A stretch of DNA of 64,000 nt from Geosiphon pyriformis (GCA_016748015.1 JAAOMT010000675.1:141938-205937); one strand, 5' to 3'. Positions 1 through 13,259 are shown, numbered from the stretch's first letter. The notes: generated from the letters alone by a model not told the origin. Program-made: numbers and translations.

Positions 1-1080
1 GTGGCAAAAAGCTGTGGTAGAATTTGCTGAATTAGATCAGACTGAACAATTGGCTGCTAAATAGTCCTTTTTGATTGGTAAAAATTCGGTACATGTGACT
101 ATGACTATGAGTGATCATGAGACTTGGGCATCAAGAAACAGGTTCAGAGCTTTGCTGTTTACTTTGCCAGTGAGAACATCTGCTCATGATTTGGGCACTC
201 TTTTGGATGGGGCTGGTGAAAAAACCTGTGTCATTAATCACTCAATAGATTCTGACAACTAGGTACACTGTGCTGTAGTTGGTTTTAAATCTGAAGAAGA
301 TTTGGAGTCTGCTTATCACACTGAGCTAATATTTGGTGATGTTAAATTATCTTGAACTAAATTGAACTTGGTTCACTGTGAAAAGTGTGGGCATTTTGGC
401 CATTCTGTTCTGGAGTGTGATACATCAACTCCACTTATTTCTAAGTCCTCAAGACCTATTAGAAGAGTCTCTTTAGAAGACCATCATCTCCGGCTGGCAA
501 AATTGTATGCTAGGAAGGGTGTTTTTATTTCTAAACTACTGCTTTTGGTGGCAAATTTTGGGTGCAAGTGGTCTCACTTGCTTCTCCTTCTAATGGCTCT
601 TATTTCGACTCTGGTTTTGGGTCTGGTCTTTCTTTTTCTGGTTTTTCAAGTATTAAAAGAAGCCCACTGGTTGTTCAAGATGAATTTTCAATCAATGATT
701 GTCTAGCTTTACTGGAATGTTCCTTAGAATTACTAGCTGATCAGGTGTTAAATATTGTGTGTAGATTAAATAGTATAGAGCTGGTGCTCTTGATGCCTAT
801 TACTCAAGTTGTACTTCCGGCTGCTTCTGTTTCTATATTGACATCACCTAATACTGATATGGTTTTGGATGTCTCATGGTTGTTTCTTTCTCCCTCTTTT
901 TCAGTATTAGAAAACAAAGTGGTGGATTTGAGTCTGAGTAGTTCAAAAGTTTTTACCTCAAAAATTGGCAGTTTGGAATCTAAGATAATGACTCTCAAAG
1001 TTTCTATTGGTTCAATCTTGGAGAAGTTAGATCTGTTGTATATAGATTCAGATTCTTTGGTGCATCTTTTGCATCAATAA
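1..1080 (+). pseudogene. LINE A ORF1 (nucleic-acid-binding protein), 3' part, broken
   Basis: The 5' end is cut by the window edge. The visible part begins in the RRM-like region (QKAVVEFAELDQ, then FLIGKNSVHV), which matches the ORF1 of copies B, C and G. An intact CX2CX4HX4C knuckle follows (CEKCGHFGHSVLEC, about 380-420). The C-terminal third is serine/leucine-rich and probably forms a coiled coil. Breaks seen against the other copies include TGG to TAG near 61, TGG to TGA near 354 and later frame changes. The likely role, by analogy with other LINE ORF1 proteins, is to coat element RNA. The terminal TAA at 1078-1080 overlaps the former start codon of ORF2. Confidence 0.8.
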
Positions 1081-4000
1081 GTAAGCTTATTTGAAGAGTG
1101 GCTACATGCAATGTTAGGAGTATGTTAAATTTAGCTAAGTAGGAAGACATTGTTTGTTAGCATAAGAATTCAGAAAATATGATTTTGATTGTTACTGAAA
1201 CAAAATTGAGGTCTGATATTAAGCCTTGGATTATGAATAAATTTGATGGACTTTGGGTTTTTACTTCTGATTTGGATGTTGGATTTCATGGTGCTGAGGT
1301 TGCCATAATTATAAAAAATTCTTTGGCTCAACATGTTTCGAAAGTGAATGAGATTCCTGGTCATTTGATTTTTGTGCACCTTTTGTTCAAGAACAAGCTT
1401 TCAGTTATAATCTTAGGTCTGTACACTGGTGTATCTATTGGCACATGATTTAGTCAAGCTGCTAATATCAATTCTATGGTTTCTAAGGTGGTCAATTCCA
1501 GCTCTTTTGTGGTTTTGGGGTGGTGATTTTAATGAAAATAGCAAAAATACAAGTTTCAAGTTCTGTTTGGGTTTGGGCCTGGTTAATACTTTTGATGGAT
1601 ACTTATTGGTCAAGGCTTCCACCTAAAGCAATTCTAAAGATGTTAAGAAAGTAATTGATTTTATTTTAGTGAGTGGAAATTTAGTATCTGCTCTGACATT
1701 GTATTTTGTCAATAGTATATTTGAGTTTTTTGATAGAAATCATAAGTTAGTTTTTATTTCAATTGGTTTGGGTGGGCTATTGGATACACATTTTATTAAC
1801 ATTCACAGACAAGCCAACTATAACTGGTGGAAATTCAAATTAAAGAAAGCAGACAATGTTCAATAGTTAAGCTTTGAAGACTGCTTTTTTGCCATGTTGT
1901 TAACTAAGTTAGACATGTTTGAAGAAACAAAAATCAATGATGACTTGAATACAATGTGGAAAATGTTGGAAGAGGTTGTAATATGGACTGCTGACACAGT
2001 TTTCTCTAGGATCTAATATAGTGAATATGACTGTTCAAGGAATAAGCAATCTTCCAAATTCTTTAAATTGAAGCTGCTTGTTGTAAAGGTTGTGAAATGT
2101 TGAAACTCCAGTGATCTTCTGAATTTCAACTATCTTATTAAGGTCTGGTTGACTGTTGATGTAGTTGAAGCTTTTAAGGTTGATGGCATGGTTTTGAACA
2201 GTGTAAGCTCAATGGAGTTGATTAAACATTTATCAGTAATAAAAAAAGAGTATTATAAGTCCAAGTATTGCAAGTCTAAGGTTGCTAAGAATACTGCTAT
2301 AAGAAAGGCAATTGACCATCATATGGAAAACTTCTGTTCTGACAAAGAAAAGATGATAAAAAGCATTTTAGAATGTCTATTTTGCAAAGTGGTTTTAGAT
2401 CACTTGGTAGTGAATTATGAGCTGGTAATTGTGTCTAATGAAGTAAAGCTCAAGGTTGATAAAATTATGGAAAAGTAGACAAGAAAGCAATCAATTCTTC
2501 CAAAAATACTTGACCTCTGGACTTGTCAATATATGCTTCTAAATTATGTAGATGATAATGCTTTCTCTGGTACAATGAATGAAATTGGTATAGAAGAATT
2601 GTTTCTGGTTGTAGATAATTTGCCAAACAATAAAGCAGCTGGATTATCAGAAATATCTAATGAACTTTGGAAGCATTGTGGTGAGGAGGTTTTGGTCTGT
2701 CTTTTGAAATTGTTGAATTTGTGTTTGAGTATGAGTGCAGTTTCTGATCTGTGGAAAGAAGCATGGGTTTTAATGATTCCAAAACCTTATAAATGGAATG
2801 ATGTTTTGACTAATACTAGACCTATTGTATTAGTCAAAACAGCATGCAAAATACTATCTAAGATTTTATCTGATTGGATATCTTTGGCTTGTAACAAGTT
2901 TAATGTTCTTTGTGATGACAATTTTTCAGTGTTGAAGGGTACTTTGACCCAGTTTCTTATTTTTGCTATTGGCTCAGTTGTTAAAGATGCTCTGGAAAAA
3001 AACAGAGAGCTTTGGTTAGTGCTGCAGGATATGTGCAAAACCTATGATTCAGTAAGTTAGCATCATTTGCGAGTGAGCTTGTGCTGTATCAAAATGTGTG
3101 AATGTTTTATCCAATTTTTTGGCAATATTTATGAAAACCAGGTTAACAAAGTAATGACCAACTTTGGATTGTTAAATGATTATAGAGTACATAATGGGTT
3201 GGATCAAAGAGAAGTCTTTTCCTTACTGCTTTGAAGAATATTTTATGATCCATTTTTGTGTGAAGTGAAAAAGCATGAGCACTTATGTGAATATAGAATT
3301 GATTTTAAGTTTATAGTGAAGTCTAGCAGGATTGAGACAAGTGGAGGAAAAACTTTCTTTTTGGCTGCAAGCATTTTTGTTGATGATATAATTTGGGTCA
3401 GAAGTAGTCAGGCATCTATGCAGTATATTTTGAACATTGTTAGTAAATTTTTTGTGATCAATGACATCTTAATTAATAATAATAAGACGGTTATAATTCC
3501 TATTAATCAGGGAGTTAAGGATGCTTTGCTATTAATTAATGGATTGCCAATTTTGATTGCTAAAAAGGATGAGTCACACTAATATCTAGGTATCTTTTTG
3601 TTAACTAAGGGTCTCTCTAAGTCCAGTTTGGCTCAAGCCCATAAGGATGTTAGGCTTTTTTCTAATATAGTGTTAAGAAAAACTATTACAGATAAACAAT
3701 TCTGTTATTTGGTTTTGGTGGTTTTGCAACCTATTGTTAGCTATTGTATACAGTTCAGTTTTATTATGTTAGATGTGTGTTATAAGTGAGATATTATAAT
3801 TAAAAAAGATCTTAGAGCTAAAGCTGGTTTACCATGTGACTTTCCCAGTGAGGTCTTGCACCACTCTTTTTTATATGGTTTGAAGCTCTTTGAGCAAGTA
3901 CAGTCTGAAAGAAAGCTGGCATCACTGATTTTATTTTCTAATGACCACAGCATTCTTGGATGTTTATTTGATTATAGATTTTTGGATTTGCAAGTTCTGA

Positions 4001-5760
4001 AATGGTCTCCTCTGAATCCTTTGCAATTTTCTGTTAAATTGCATATTAGTCCTGTTAACAATTTTTTGGCAGAGGTGGTGAAGATTTTTTTGGAGAATGA
4101 ATTATCTTTAGTGAACAATTTATCTTGTGTCTTTCATAAGTCTGGTGATTTTCCAATGTCTGGCATTCTGAATCAGTCTTTGTATTACAAATCTATTTTT
4201 TTATTAAAGTGTTTTGGTATTGCTTTTGGTGACAAAATTCTTGACAAGAAAGAAAAGGTAATGGACTGGAAAACATTTTGATATTGGAAGTGATTGAATC
4301 CGAGAGGCCCTGTGCCTTACTGGTTTTTTTTGATGTCTGATTTTATGAACAATTCTATTTTTTTGGGAATCAGAGCTGCTATTGCTACTAAGGAGAATGT
4401 GCTAAGTGTTTTGGATTTTGATGAGATCTCTGAAGTTTGTAATAGTCTACTGGAGGTGTGGTCTGATTGTATTGAGATTTATACAGATGAGTTCTTGAAA
4501 TGTGCTGGTTCTGTTAAGGCAGCAGATAGAGCAGCTGCATACTTCCTGGCTGTGAACACAGGCATTGGAGTTAAGGTTACTGGACTTTTGTCTTCTACTT
4601 TAACTGAATTGCAAGCTGTGGTGTTAGCTTTGGAGTGTGTTCCATCTTTATGCTTAGTGGTTTTGTACTCGGATAATCAATCTGTGATTGATGCCTGCAT
4701 TTCCGAGGCTTTTTTAACTACATCTGACTTCCATAACCAATGTTAGATTAAAAGATTGCAAATTGTCAATCTCCTTAAAGACAAGAATATTTCAATCAAG
4801 TTGGTGAAGATTAAAGAACATTTAGATATATTGGGCAACATAAAAGCTGATGTGCTGGCTAATAAGACTACTTTCTTGTCTTTTTTTTTGCCAGTTAAAA
4901 TTTAGGAGAGGTTTCTGGTCACTGAAAAGACTGCCATATCTGGCAATGTTTGTTATTTTGCTCGGAACTTACACCAGTCAATATGCCATATTCATTGGGA
5001 GGCTAGTCTGGGTTTTAATATAGTTCTGGATTTTATGATTAAAGAAATAGATTAAAATGCCACTATAACAATTTGGCATCCTGATTCGCACATGCTTTCT
5101 GAGTTCACCAGTAGGAAATCAGCCAATTTATACATGTATTTGATGAAGACTGTATATAAGCAGCTGCCAGTTGCAGTTAGAAAAAGATTATATAACAAAG
5201 ATTATTCTGGTGTTTTGTGTTTGCTGTGTGACAAAATGGAGTTTTTTAATCATGTTTTTGCTTGTTCTGGTAACTCTGGCCTCCATGGAAACATTTTGGT
5301 TGAAGCTGCTGAAAAATAGATGTCAATGTCTGGTCTTTCAAGTTTGTTTCCATCTGCTATTCTGCTTTTGCTCTCATCATGTTCTTCAGATGTGAGTCTT
5401 TATACAGCAGTATGCAAGAATTTTGTAATGAGAAATTGGTATGCTGAGGCTGTTTCAGTTTTTGAGGGAAAAAAAAGCTACTCAGACCCTTGTAAAATAC
5501 ATCAGATTTGTGGTGGAGTTACAGCACACTCGAATATAGACTTTTAGGGCCAAGCATAGAGTGGAAATGGAAAAGACTGATTTGGCTGAAGATAATGGTA
5601 TGGTTTTTGGCTTGTCCAGCTGTGTGGTTTCTATGTTGTCGGCTGGTGTTGTCTATATGCTTGGTGTTATAGAATTTTTTGCTGTTAAATTTGCAAAGTG
5701 CAAATTGTGTTGTTTTTCTCTGGTTTGGATGGTGATGCTTTTGTTATCATAGATGTGTAG
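1077..5760 (+). pseudogene. LINE A ORF2: endonuclease, reverse transcriptase, RNase H, CCHC; broken
   Basis: The former ATG is now ATA at 1077-1079. Endonuclease motifs are readable: ATCNVR at the N-terminus, TETKL near 1196, and GDFNE near 1524. The reverse transcriptase runs from about 2,580 to 3,790, with MIPKPYKW and the catalytic FVDDIIW near 3,370. RNase H is visible near 4,480 (IYTDE, where copy B has FTDGS) and near 4,600 (ELQAVVLALE). A CX2CX7HX3C motif (CLLCDKMEFFNHVFAC) lies near 5,220. At least a dozen stops and several indels separate the pieces. If it were active it would nick target DNA and carry out target-primed reverse transcription. Confidence 0.85.
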
Positions 5761-5897
5761 TGTTGTCTTGTCTGGCCTGAGTGGCTGACCACATATAGTC
5801 TGTGTGTAAGCTGCATTTAGTTGGTTCTACTTAGTTTGGTTCTATGTACTAAATAGCAGTTGGATTTCATTCGTAAAACTTGTAATAAAAAAAAATT
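5761..5897 (+). other. LINE A 3' UTR with conserved small hairpin and A-rich tail
   Basis: This segment matches the 3' UTRs of copies B, C and D and two isolated relics near 22 kb. It contains the self-complementary GTGGCTGACCAC at 5781-5792. The segment ends in an A-rich tail. Conservation of a 3' terminal structure is typical of LINEs whose reverse transcriptase recognises the RNA 3' end, but that role is inferred here. Confidence 0.65.
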
Positions 5898-5904
5898 TAA
5901 ATTA

Positions 5905-6035
5905 TTAATTAAATGATAATTTAAATAATTTAACAAAATAATAAGTAATAAACTGAAATAATAATATATTTTAATTAATAATAAAAATTATAAAAATAAT
6001 TTCATGTTAATTAATAACTTAATTTTTTGTTAATA
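5905..6035 (-). mobile_element. Decayed LTR fragment of the F/H/I Ty3 family
   Basis: Read on the minus strand, this stretch aligns with the first ~130 bp of the LTRs of elements F, H and I. Shared blocks include the region around TTAATTAGCATGAAATTA, here changed by C-to-T and G-to-A substitutions. It begins directly after the A tail of LINE A, at the same LTR offset at which LINE D ends (see 37296-37418). Confidence 0.6.
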
Positions 6036-6439
6036 ATAATATATTCTAATATTATGTGATTTTTTTGTAAAAAAATAAAGTTTTTACATCATATTTTTAT
6101 ATGTAATGTTAATTTAAATAAATATAAAACATACTAATTAAGCATATTATTAAATAGAAATTAATAATTAATGTTTGTTTTATTTTATTTTTTGTGTTAT
6201 AAATATTTTTTTATAATATAATAAATACAAATTTATATATAACTTTGTATAAAAGTATGATTTTTAAATTTTGATTTAAGAAAATTGTTTTATTTTGTAA
6301 TAATATTAAAAATATTATTTTTATAATAATAAATTTTATTAAAAAACACCAAAATTTTGTGTAACTACATAAGTTCAAATTTAGAATTAGTATAAAAAAT
6401 CTGGTATAATATAAAATAATAATTTAATTAATATTTTAT
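6036..6439. other. AT-rich spacer between LINE A and LINE B
   Basis: No credible reading frame is present. A palindrome-like block near 6080-6105 (TTACATCATATTTTTATATG, then TAA) resembles the hairpin of the repeats at 27.3 and 34.5 kb. I see nothing else that can be named. Confidence 0.5.
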
Positions 6440-6564
6440 TAACACATTTAACGAGTATAGCCCAATCACTATCTAGTACATAGAGCCAAACTAAAAGGCT
6501 CAAACTAAATACGACTCACGCACTTTCTACATGTGGCTAGCCACTCAGGCCAGACAAGGCAACA

Positions 6565-9500
6565 CTACACACCTATAATAACTCGCACACTGCCACCCAG
6601 ACCAGAAAAGAAACAATAAGGCTTCCGATGACCAAAGCTAACAGCAAAAGAATTGGCCACACCAAGCAATCTTACAACACCATTAAACAAAACTGAAGAC
6701 ACACCACGAGAGAGCCCAGAAACAACACCACTGTCACAAACCAGACCAGCCTTCTCCATCACCATCCGATGACTGGCCCTAGCCAACCACACTTTAGCAC
6801 AATGTAGCTCAACCACAAACCTGACATAATCAATGATCTGAGTAGCTGCCACCTTTTTATCCTCAAAAATACTGCAAGCTTCCTCATATCACTCCCCCAG
6901 CACAAACCCTTTGCAAACCAAAGTGTACAACCCAACATCAATGAAACATTGAGACAAAACTTGCAACACAGCAGAAGCAGAGAAACCGCTAGCCAAAGCT
7001 GACCAATGGGCAGAAGCCTCAGCCAAAATCTCACCACGAACGCCAGACTCATGAACACAAGTAAAGATGTAGTCAGAAAACTCCACCCCACCACAAAACA
7101 AACATAATACACTAGAGTAGCACTTATCATACAATCTTTTTCTTATCACCACTAGCAATCTTCTGTGCACAGCCTTTATAATATAAGTGCGAAGTGTTAA
7201 GAATACCCGGCTAGTGAACCCAGTGAGCATATGAGAATCAGAATGTCACACCTTTGCCGTGACAACCCAGTCTATGCAACCAATCATCACATCTGGAACC
7301 ACATTACAACCAGACCCAGCTTCCCAATGAACACAACAAACAGACCGAAAAATATTCCTGACAAAATGACGGGCATTACCAGAAACAGTGACATCCTCAG
7401 CAACCAAAAAATATTCACGCACATTGACACAAAGGGAAAAGGGAGATTCAGAGACAGCCCCAGCAGCCAAGCCAGCTTCCACATTACCAGGAATCTCAGA
7501 GTGGCCTTTTATCTTAACCCAACTCACACTAAGATCCTTATTCCTGACCAACTTGAAAATATGATGCCTCTCCAGCCAGCATTAATTACGGAAATCAGAG
7601 ACGACCAAAGACATCTCAGACACATATGTGTCAATAGCAGCCTGGCTGTCAAGACATAATACCACAGTACTTGAAAAAGGAACACACTCCAAAGCCAAAG
7701 CAACAGTCTGCAATTTGGCTATAGTAGATGACAAAAGGCCACTAACAGTGATACCAATGCTCTTATCCAAGACCGGAAAGTATGCAGCAGCACTACAGAT
7801 GACCTCAACAGAGCCTGCATTCCTCAAAGACCCATCTGTAAAAACTTCAAAAAAGCCCGACCAAATGTCATGCAATCCATCTTTTACCGCAGAAAATTCT
7901 CCAGACTCCAAAATGTCCAAACCAAGCTTTTCCGCAGAGCCAATAGAACCAGAAAATGAACAACTTTGACTCTTCAAAAACTCAGAAGAAACCAAGAACC
8001 AATAAGGCACAGGACCACGCAGATCCAATCTCTTCCAACAACAAAAAGTTTTTCAATCCAACAAAACACCTTTTTTATCAAAAAGCCAATCACCAAAAGT
8101 GACACCAAAGCATCTAAGAAATTTGACCGAGTCAAAATATAGAGACTTTCCAAGAATAGAGAACAATGAAAAATGACCAGGATTACGAAATGCAGTGGGA
8201 AGGTTGTTCACCAAAAAAAGCTTATTGCCCAAAAAAATCTTCACCATCTCAGCCAAGAAATTGTTCACTGGACTAACATGCAACCTGATTGAAAACTGCA
8301 AAGGATCCAAAGGAGCCCAACCAAGAACCTGCAGATCCAAAAACCTATGTCTAAACAAATGCCCAAGAATACCAAAGGCATTAGAAAACATTATTAGAGC
8401 AGCAACCTTCCTCTCTGACTGCACCTGCTCAAAAAGCTTCAGGCCATACAATGAGGGATGATGCAAAGCAGTGTCAGAAAAATCACAGGGGAGACAAGCC
8501 TTAAACCTAAGACTCTTTCTAATCAAGACATCCCACTTGCGACAAACATTAGCAAAGACAAAACTGAACTGAATACAATAGCTAACAATAGGCTGCAAAA
8601 CAGCCGACACCAGATAGGAGAACTGTTTATCTGTAATAGCTTTTCTAAGCACAACATTGACAAAAAAACACACATCCACATAAGCCTTGACAACATTTGG
8701 CTTGGAGAGCCTCTCGGTTGACAGAAAAATACCTAGATACCAATGTGCTTCCCCTTTTTTGGCAATAGAAATTGGCTGACCATAAATGCTCAGTAAAGCA
8801 ACTTTAACACCCTGATTGATGGGAATAGCTACTGTCTTCTCACTGTTGATAGAAATATCATTGATCACAAAAAATTCACTGGCAATATTCAAAGCATATT
8901 GAGTAAAAGCCTGACAATTCCCAACTCAGATCATATCATCAACAAATGCACCAGCCGAAAAATACGATATTAAACCACTACCGCTCTCAATTCTGCCAGA
9001 CTTTGAAACAAACTTAGTATCAATCCAGTACCCATACAATTGTTCATGCCTCTTAACCTTACACAAAAGTGGATCATAAAAAATTCTCCACAGAAGCGGC
9101 AAAAAAACCTCACTCTGATCCAGCCTATTATGCACCTTATAATCACCAGACAAACCAAAGTCAGTCTTTACCCTATTAACTCTATCCTCATGAATACCAC
9201 CAAAAAACCTTATGAACCTCTCACACATCTTGACATGCTGCAAACTAGCTCTTAAATAATGCCACCCAACTGAATCATAAGCTTTCTGCATATCCTGCAA
9301 GACCAACCATAACTCCTTATTCTTCTCCATGGCATCCTCAATCACCAAACCGACAGCAAACACTGGAGATTGTGTGGATGTACCCTTCAGCACCGAAAAA
9401 TTGTTACCTCGAAGAACATTGAACTTGCTACAAGCCATTGAAATACGATCAGACAGAATCTTGGAAAGAATCTTCCTGGCAGTCTCAATCAAAGCAATGG

Positions 9501-11250
9501 GCCAAGTGTTTGTAAGAACTCCATCTCAGTCATAAGGCTTAGGAATCATTGACACTCAAGTCCTCTTCCACAAAACAGGCACTATACCAACAGACAAACA
9601 CTTATTAAACAGTGCCAATAAGCACCCCAAAACCACCTCACCACCATGTTTCCACAACTCATTAGGAACACCAGACAAACCAGCAGTCTTGCCATCAGGC
9701 AGACTACCAACAACAGAAAGTAACTCACCCATACTGATTGCACTCATAACACCTGAAAAGGCATCATCCCACACATGGTCCAAAAGTGCGTACTGTCGAG
9801 TCCAAAAATCAGGAAGCTCTGACTGCACAGAGCATTTCCTCGTCCACCTTTCTATTATCTTATCCATGCTCGACTTCACCTCTTCAGGCAACAAAACCAG
9901 ATCATTATCAACTATCAAGTGATTCAACACCACCTTGTGAAAAGGCTTTTTCAACACACTCCTGATCATACTACCCTTATCCGAACAGAAATTATCTATG
10001 CACTTCTCAATCACCTTTCTAACCAAAGCTTCCTCAGCCAATCTTGACTCAAACATCTTCGACCTTCTGTAATCTCTGCAAACCAATGACAAATGCCTAA
10101 CAACAACATCAGATTTAACTCCTGAGCCAACCAAGTCCTTGAAAGCACAAGCCTTTGCATCATCCAGAGTCAACCATTTACTCATAAAACAATTAGTACC
10201 CAGCAAATCACCTGAGCAAAATTTCTTGACAATCTTAGCCACCAACAATTTCAGACCAAAGAACTTAGAAGAATGTTTGTTTCTTGAACACTTAAATTCA
10301 CTAAACCAATGCCTCAAAAATGTCACATCAGCAGAATCTACCACAGCCCCCACCAAAACTGCTCACATAGCATCCACATCACCATGTATTTCAGCACCAG
10401 AGAAAACCTCACCCAAAGACAAGAGTTTTGCCAAAGAGAGATCCTTAAACTTAGCCCATCCAGCACAGTCAGCATTTTTGATTTTAAACTTCCAACAATC
10501 TTTATTTGTCTGCTTGCACAAACTATTCAATTGTACATCCAGAAGTCCACCCAAACTGACCGAAACCACAACTGCCCTGTGATCAGTGTCAAAGAAATCT
10601 GAAACAGAAACAACTTGATGACCAGCAACAGCAGAAGACAAATTACCACCAACAAAAATATAATCAATCGTTTTTCCAACTTCTCTCGAATTGCTCCACG
10701 TATGAGAATTAGCCAAATAATGACCAACAAATGAATTAACCAAACCCAAACTCAAACAAAACTTAAAACTAGCACTTTTACCAGATCCATTCTCATTAAA
10801 GTCCCCACCCAAGATAACAAAATTGCTGGAGTTAACAGCCTTTGCAATGAGAGAGTTAACTTCAGAAGCCTGACCAAACCTAGCTCCAGAAGAGACACCA
10901 GCATACAACCCCAAAACAGTAATCAATAGTCTGCTTTTAAACAAGAGCCGAACAGAAACAACCCGACCAGGAATCTCCTCCACCTTAAACACATGACAAG
11001 CCAAAGAAATGTTCATAATAATTGCAACTCCAGCACCCATAAAACCTTTATCCAATCTTGAAGAAAAAATTCACACTCCATTAAATTTATCCTTTATCTA
11101 TGGCCCAGAAGAGGACCTCAACTTTGTCTCAGTGATAAAAGAAACCATGTTTCTCAAGTTTACATGCCAACGAACAATATCTGCTTGCTTCGCAGAAACA
11201 TTGATACCCTGAACATTGCACATAGCAAATTTCCAAACCAAACTACTCAT
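6565..11250 (-). pseudogene. LINE B ORF2 polyprotein: EN, RT, RNase H, CCHC; ~10 in-frame stops, no frameshift
   Basis: The start is the ATG at 11248-11250, which overlaps the TGA of ORF1. The frame is 4,686 nt (1,562 codons). The endonuclease shows GGDFNENG, the TIDYIFVG motif and FDTDHRAVV. The reverse transcriptase has SMIPKPY, then FVDDMI followed by a stop where other copies have W. RNase H shows FTDGSL, KLQTVALALE, LDSQAAI and WVKIKGHSEIPG. A C-terminal CX2CX7(Y for H)X3C motif follows. All conserved segments lie in one frame, and the stops fall mainly at former tryptophan codons (for example after DVDAM, after WKRT and after VDDMI). The product would be a target-primed retrotransposition enzyme; the copy is non-autonomous as read. 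Confidence 0.88.
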
Positions 11251-13259
11251 TGAGACAAAGGAAGAGCTGACGAACTTAATCCAGAATGCAAATGATTCAA
11301 TCTACCCAAAACTGAGCAAATTAAAGCCTCCAGAGCCACCATATTCGACTCCAAACTGCCAATCTTAGCAGTCAAAACCTTAGAACTGCTCGAACTGAAG
11401 TCAACAAATGACTTACCAACGTTGAAGAGAGAGGAGACAAATGATGACAACATACTATCTGAAGCCAAACCTGAGTCCATATCTGAAACAACGGTAGTTG
11501 GAGACACTAAAAAAAGAGCTGAGAGAAGGGGCGCCAATGACACCAAGTCAATGAAACTCAATTTCTTCAAAATAAGTGAGACCTAATCCAAGAGAATTTC
11601 CATAGAGCATTCCAGTACAGCCAGTTGACCACCCAAATCAATGGCACCAGATGAGGAAAAATTCATTGAGAAAGCTTTCGAACCAGAGATCAAACCAACA
11701 CCAGGAGCACCTGAAGAGACAACACAAGAAGGAGAACCGCCTGCCACTTGGGCCTATGTCTTTCCACCAAAAGAAACTGGGCGAACAATTGGCACCTGCT
11801 TCTTTCTATAAATATTGGCCAACCGCACCCTATTCTGAGAAGTCACCACATGTTTCTCATGACCACCAGACCCCCTACCCACAGAACAGTTAACAGCAAT
11901 ATGATTAAACAGTTTGTAATAAGTGCAACTGACCAAAGAAAGACCAGTCCAACGCAAGCCCACACCCTTAAAGGCCGGAACCAAACCAATAGTAGCCAAC
12001 TTGGATGCCTCACTTTCAAAACAAATTACAGCACACTGATCATAAACATATGAAGTTGGATTATGGTCTATAAAACAAGTTTTTCCATCATAAGCCTCCA
12101 CCAATTCAGACAAATCATGAGCAGTTGTGCCAATTAGAAGAGTATACAACAAAGCCCGAAACCTATCCCTTGATACCCATGATTGTTTATCATCAACAGT
12201 CTTTGCCACACGAACAGAATTTTTTCCCACAAAAACAAACCATCTAGCTGCGACCAAATCAGCTACCTCCAATGATTCAAATTCCACCAGAGTCTTTTGC
12301 CAAAGACCAATGAGCTGCATCTTGATTGATACAATTTTTCCAAATTTAGAAAACACCGTCTTAACCACAGATTTGGGAAGATCAACAGGGATCTCCTTGA
12401 TTATCACCTCCCGATCTGAATGACTGTTTACCTTTCTGAAATTATTATTTACCATGATTTTTTCACTGATCGCCATATCTTTTGCCCTGTCCAAACTTAA
12501 TTCAGAAGTGAATGTAGATCTTATTACACCAGAAAATTTTGAGAGAGTCGAAGCTCCCCCAAATCCATCAATTCGATAAAAAATTTTTTTAATTGCCATC
12601 AACTTATCAACATTTGTCTTTTCAGGTACTGCTGAAACCTCAATATCCAATGCAAAAAATTTTACTGGCTCGAAATTTCTTTTTACTGGGGCACGTGACC
12701 TGATATGCAGTACCTGATTGGCACCATCAAATTTAGGGGGAGGAAGCTCCAGTGCATCATTGTCATCACTCATACAGTCGAACAAAAGTTGCTTCAGTGG
12801 GTTGCCCAGCATGTATGTTTGAGTACAAGTCTTCCTCAGTGTAGTTTTGTCCATGCCAACGTTCTCACCTGATTCCACATAGCAGGTTTCTTCGGCCACC
12901 GTGTTTGCCATATCTTCAACATCCAAGAGACCACTGACACTACTAGCAACACTGCCAATCTCACTGCCCCAGGACACCACAGGCTTGGTACTAGCACCAC
13001 CAATATCCTCCAGGCTCAGTGATCTAGCAGACGAGTCGACCACATTACTAGCAGTAGGCTTCTTTGGTTTTTTGTAGGATGCATTCCAAGAGTAGACCAT
13101 ATCTATGCACTTCTTCTTCGCATTCTGGCGGGTCTTCAAACCAGCCAAAACTGAGCCAGAACCACCAGCAGAAGAGCCTACTGGTTTTATTGCAACAAAT
13201 AGAGATATATTAGAAGAAATGACTTGATGAACGAAGGGTAAAAGAATAAAATAAAGCAA
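11247..13259 (-). pseudogene. LINE B ORF1: RRM-like, knuckle-bearing RNA-binding protein
   Basis: A low-complexity N-terminus is followed by a conserved region (KKIFYRIDGFGGAST) and an RRM-like segment beginning VIIKEIPVDLPK, with FSKFGKIVSIKMQLIG. A knuckle follows with its second cysteine replaced by tyrosine (CTYYKLFNHIAVNC). The C-terminus is coiled-coil-like (KIGSLESNMVALEALI). A TAG at a former tryptophan codon (after SFGGKT, about 11,752) and one further stop near 11,584 break it. The true start is uncertain: comparison with copy C suggests initiation near 13,190 rather than at the upstream end of the open frame. Its TGA (11247-11249) overlaps the ORF2 ATG. Confidence 0.82.

Larger units (their letters stand above)
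1..5897 (+). mobile_element. LINE copy A, 5' end outside the window, degenerate
   Basis: This is a non-LTR retrotransposon read on the plus strand. In order it shows the end of an ORF1 with a CCHC knuckle, an APE-type endonuclease, a reverse transcriptase, an RNase H and a C-terminal CCHC motif. A 3' UTR shared with copies B, C and D follows, then an A-rich tail near 5885-5897. Every reading frame carries stops and several frameshifts, so the copy is dead. Its ORF1 is closest to copy G, which places A in the A/D/G subgroup rather than with B/C. Confidence 0.9.

Noticed and set aside
1-5897. A reassigned genetic code (TAG/TGA as tryptophan) to explain in-frame stops in the LINEs
   Set aside because: The stops also occur at Arg and Gln positions and TGA/TAA terminate the host genes. 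W is encoded by TGG in UBR7, so point mutation fits better.
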